A DNA stretch of 14,796 nt from VXLM01 sp034421575 (GTDB lineage Bacteria > Chloroflexota > Dehalococcoidia > Lucifugimonadales > VXLM01), in assembly GCA_034421575.1 (NCBI GenBank), contig DAOUKG010000041.1, forward strand, positions 1 to 14,796, written 5' to 3'. Both the position numbers and the translations under genes were made by a program. Under the pieces are notes generated by a model. It was not told the DNA's origin and made no database searches. It saw only the letters and a list, made by a program, of their open reading frames with translations. This document shows, piece after piece, positions 14,467 to 14,796 of this stretch (positions are counted from its first letter, which is position 1; each line of letters opens with the position of its first letter).

Positions 14467-14691
14467 GACTCACCGCAGAGGGCGCGGGGGGCGCAGAGGG
14501 GGAGAATTATTTTGAGGGACATTTCGGGACATTTTGGGACAAGTGAGGAAGAAAGTAAAAGGTATTGCGCTGCCCTTCGACAAGCTTTCAGTAACTGCGG
14601 GCCCCCCTCTCTGTATCTCTCCCCCGCCGGGGGAGAGATTGGGGTTGTCTGTATCTCTGCACCGGTGGGCCATCACCCTCACCCTAGTGGT
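14467..14691. repeat. Repeat mosaic after the metallopeptidase
   Basis: No gene is seen. The stretch begins with a third 9-bp-period element, CGCAGAGGG, CGCGGGGGG, CGCAGAGGG (14474-14500). A 10-bp-period tandem GGGACATTTC, GGGACATTTT, GGGACAAG follows (14516-14543). Next come a CCTTCGACAAGCTT fragment (14572-14586) and CCCCTCTCTGTATCTCTCCC, also present near 12222. The stretch ends with CATCACCCTCACCCT where the transposase-bearing segment begins. Confidence 0.75.
14615..14639. repeat. 12-bp-arm palindrome
   Basis: Arms ATCTCTCCCCCG and CGGGGGAGAGAT are perfect reverse complements around one central C. The hairpin lies about 150 nt after the metallopeptidase stop and could act as a transcription barrier. 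No T tract follows, so it is listed as a repeat rather than a terminator. Confidence 0.7.
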
Positions 14692-14796
14692 CTAACCTGA
14701 TTGTATTGACGGGTAGAGCGACTTCAGTCTGATGCGTGCGTCCTCGGTAGTGAAGCGCCAGTTCACACGCACTGCCTCCCGATTGCGATCCTTCTG
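14692..14796 (-). mobile_element. IS630-family transposase, C-terminal end (partial, runs off window)
   Basis: The minus-strand reading frame entering from the window edge encodes 34 residues ending at a TAG (14692-14694). It contains NWRFTTEDARIRLKSLYPSI, which matches the conserved NWxFTTxDARIKLKxLYPS terminus of IS630-type DDE transposases. Only the last part of the gene is in the window, so whether it is intact cannot be judged. The element end probably lies near 14684-14690 (CTAGTGG), just inside a CCCTCACC repeat module. Confidence 0.75.

Overview
The window is GC-rich bacterial chromosome with compact housekeeping genes. The gaps between them are filled with mosaic palindromic repeats. 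Module types such as ATTCCCG..CGGGAAT, GGGCAACC..GGTTGCCC, CTCTCCCG..CGGGAGAG and CCTTCGACAGGCTCAGGG, together with the gene content, suggest an uncultured Chloroflexota of the Dehalococcoidia/SAR202 type. That assignment is inference and of moderate-to-low certainty. No rRNA or tRNA is present to test it.

Layout. 1-266: repeat mosaic. 267-4985: two minus-strand genes, a SAF-domain homoserine-dehydrogenase-like oxidoreductase (COG4091 type) followed by isoleucyl-tRNA synthetase. 4986-5287: divergent promoter region. 5288-7220: plus-strand asd-dapA operon, covering aspartate semialdehyde to dihydrodipicolinate (lysine/diaminopimelate branch). 7261-7300: long inverted repeat between convergent genes. 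7327-7740: minus-strand small secreted Cys-containing protein with a Thr-Pro linker. 7741-8083: gene-free. 8084-11163: minus-strand pcrA/uvrD helicase translationally coupled to a GNAT acetyltransferase. 11164-11475: repeats. 11476-12079: minus-strand HigB/HigA-like toxin-antitoxin operon. 12080-12915: about 0.8 kb of repeats. 12916-14466: plus-strand exported gluzincin metallopeptidase with a C-terminal membrane anchor. 14467-14691: repeats. 14692-14796: the C-terminal end of an IS630-family transposase cut by the window edge.

Two themes stand out. First, three same-orientation copies of a modular repeat cassette lie in the 11.2-12.8 kb region. An optional hairpin inside this family shows compensatory changes between copies (GTT/AAC, GTA/TAC, GCA/TGC at the stem top), which suggests that folding rather than sequence is maintained. 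Second, both the helicase gene and the toxin gene have a -10 hexamer exactly 6 nt before the start codon and no Shine-Dalgarno, so both appear to be transcribed as leaderless mRNAs. The antitoxin, asd, dapA, ileS and the small secreted protein have clear Shine-Dalgarno sites.
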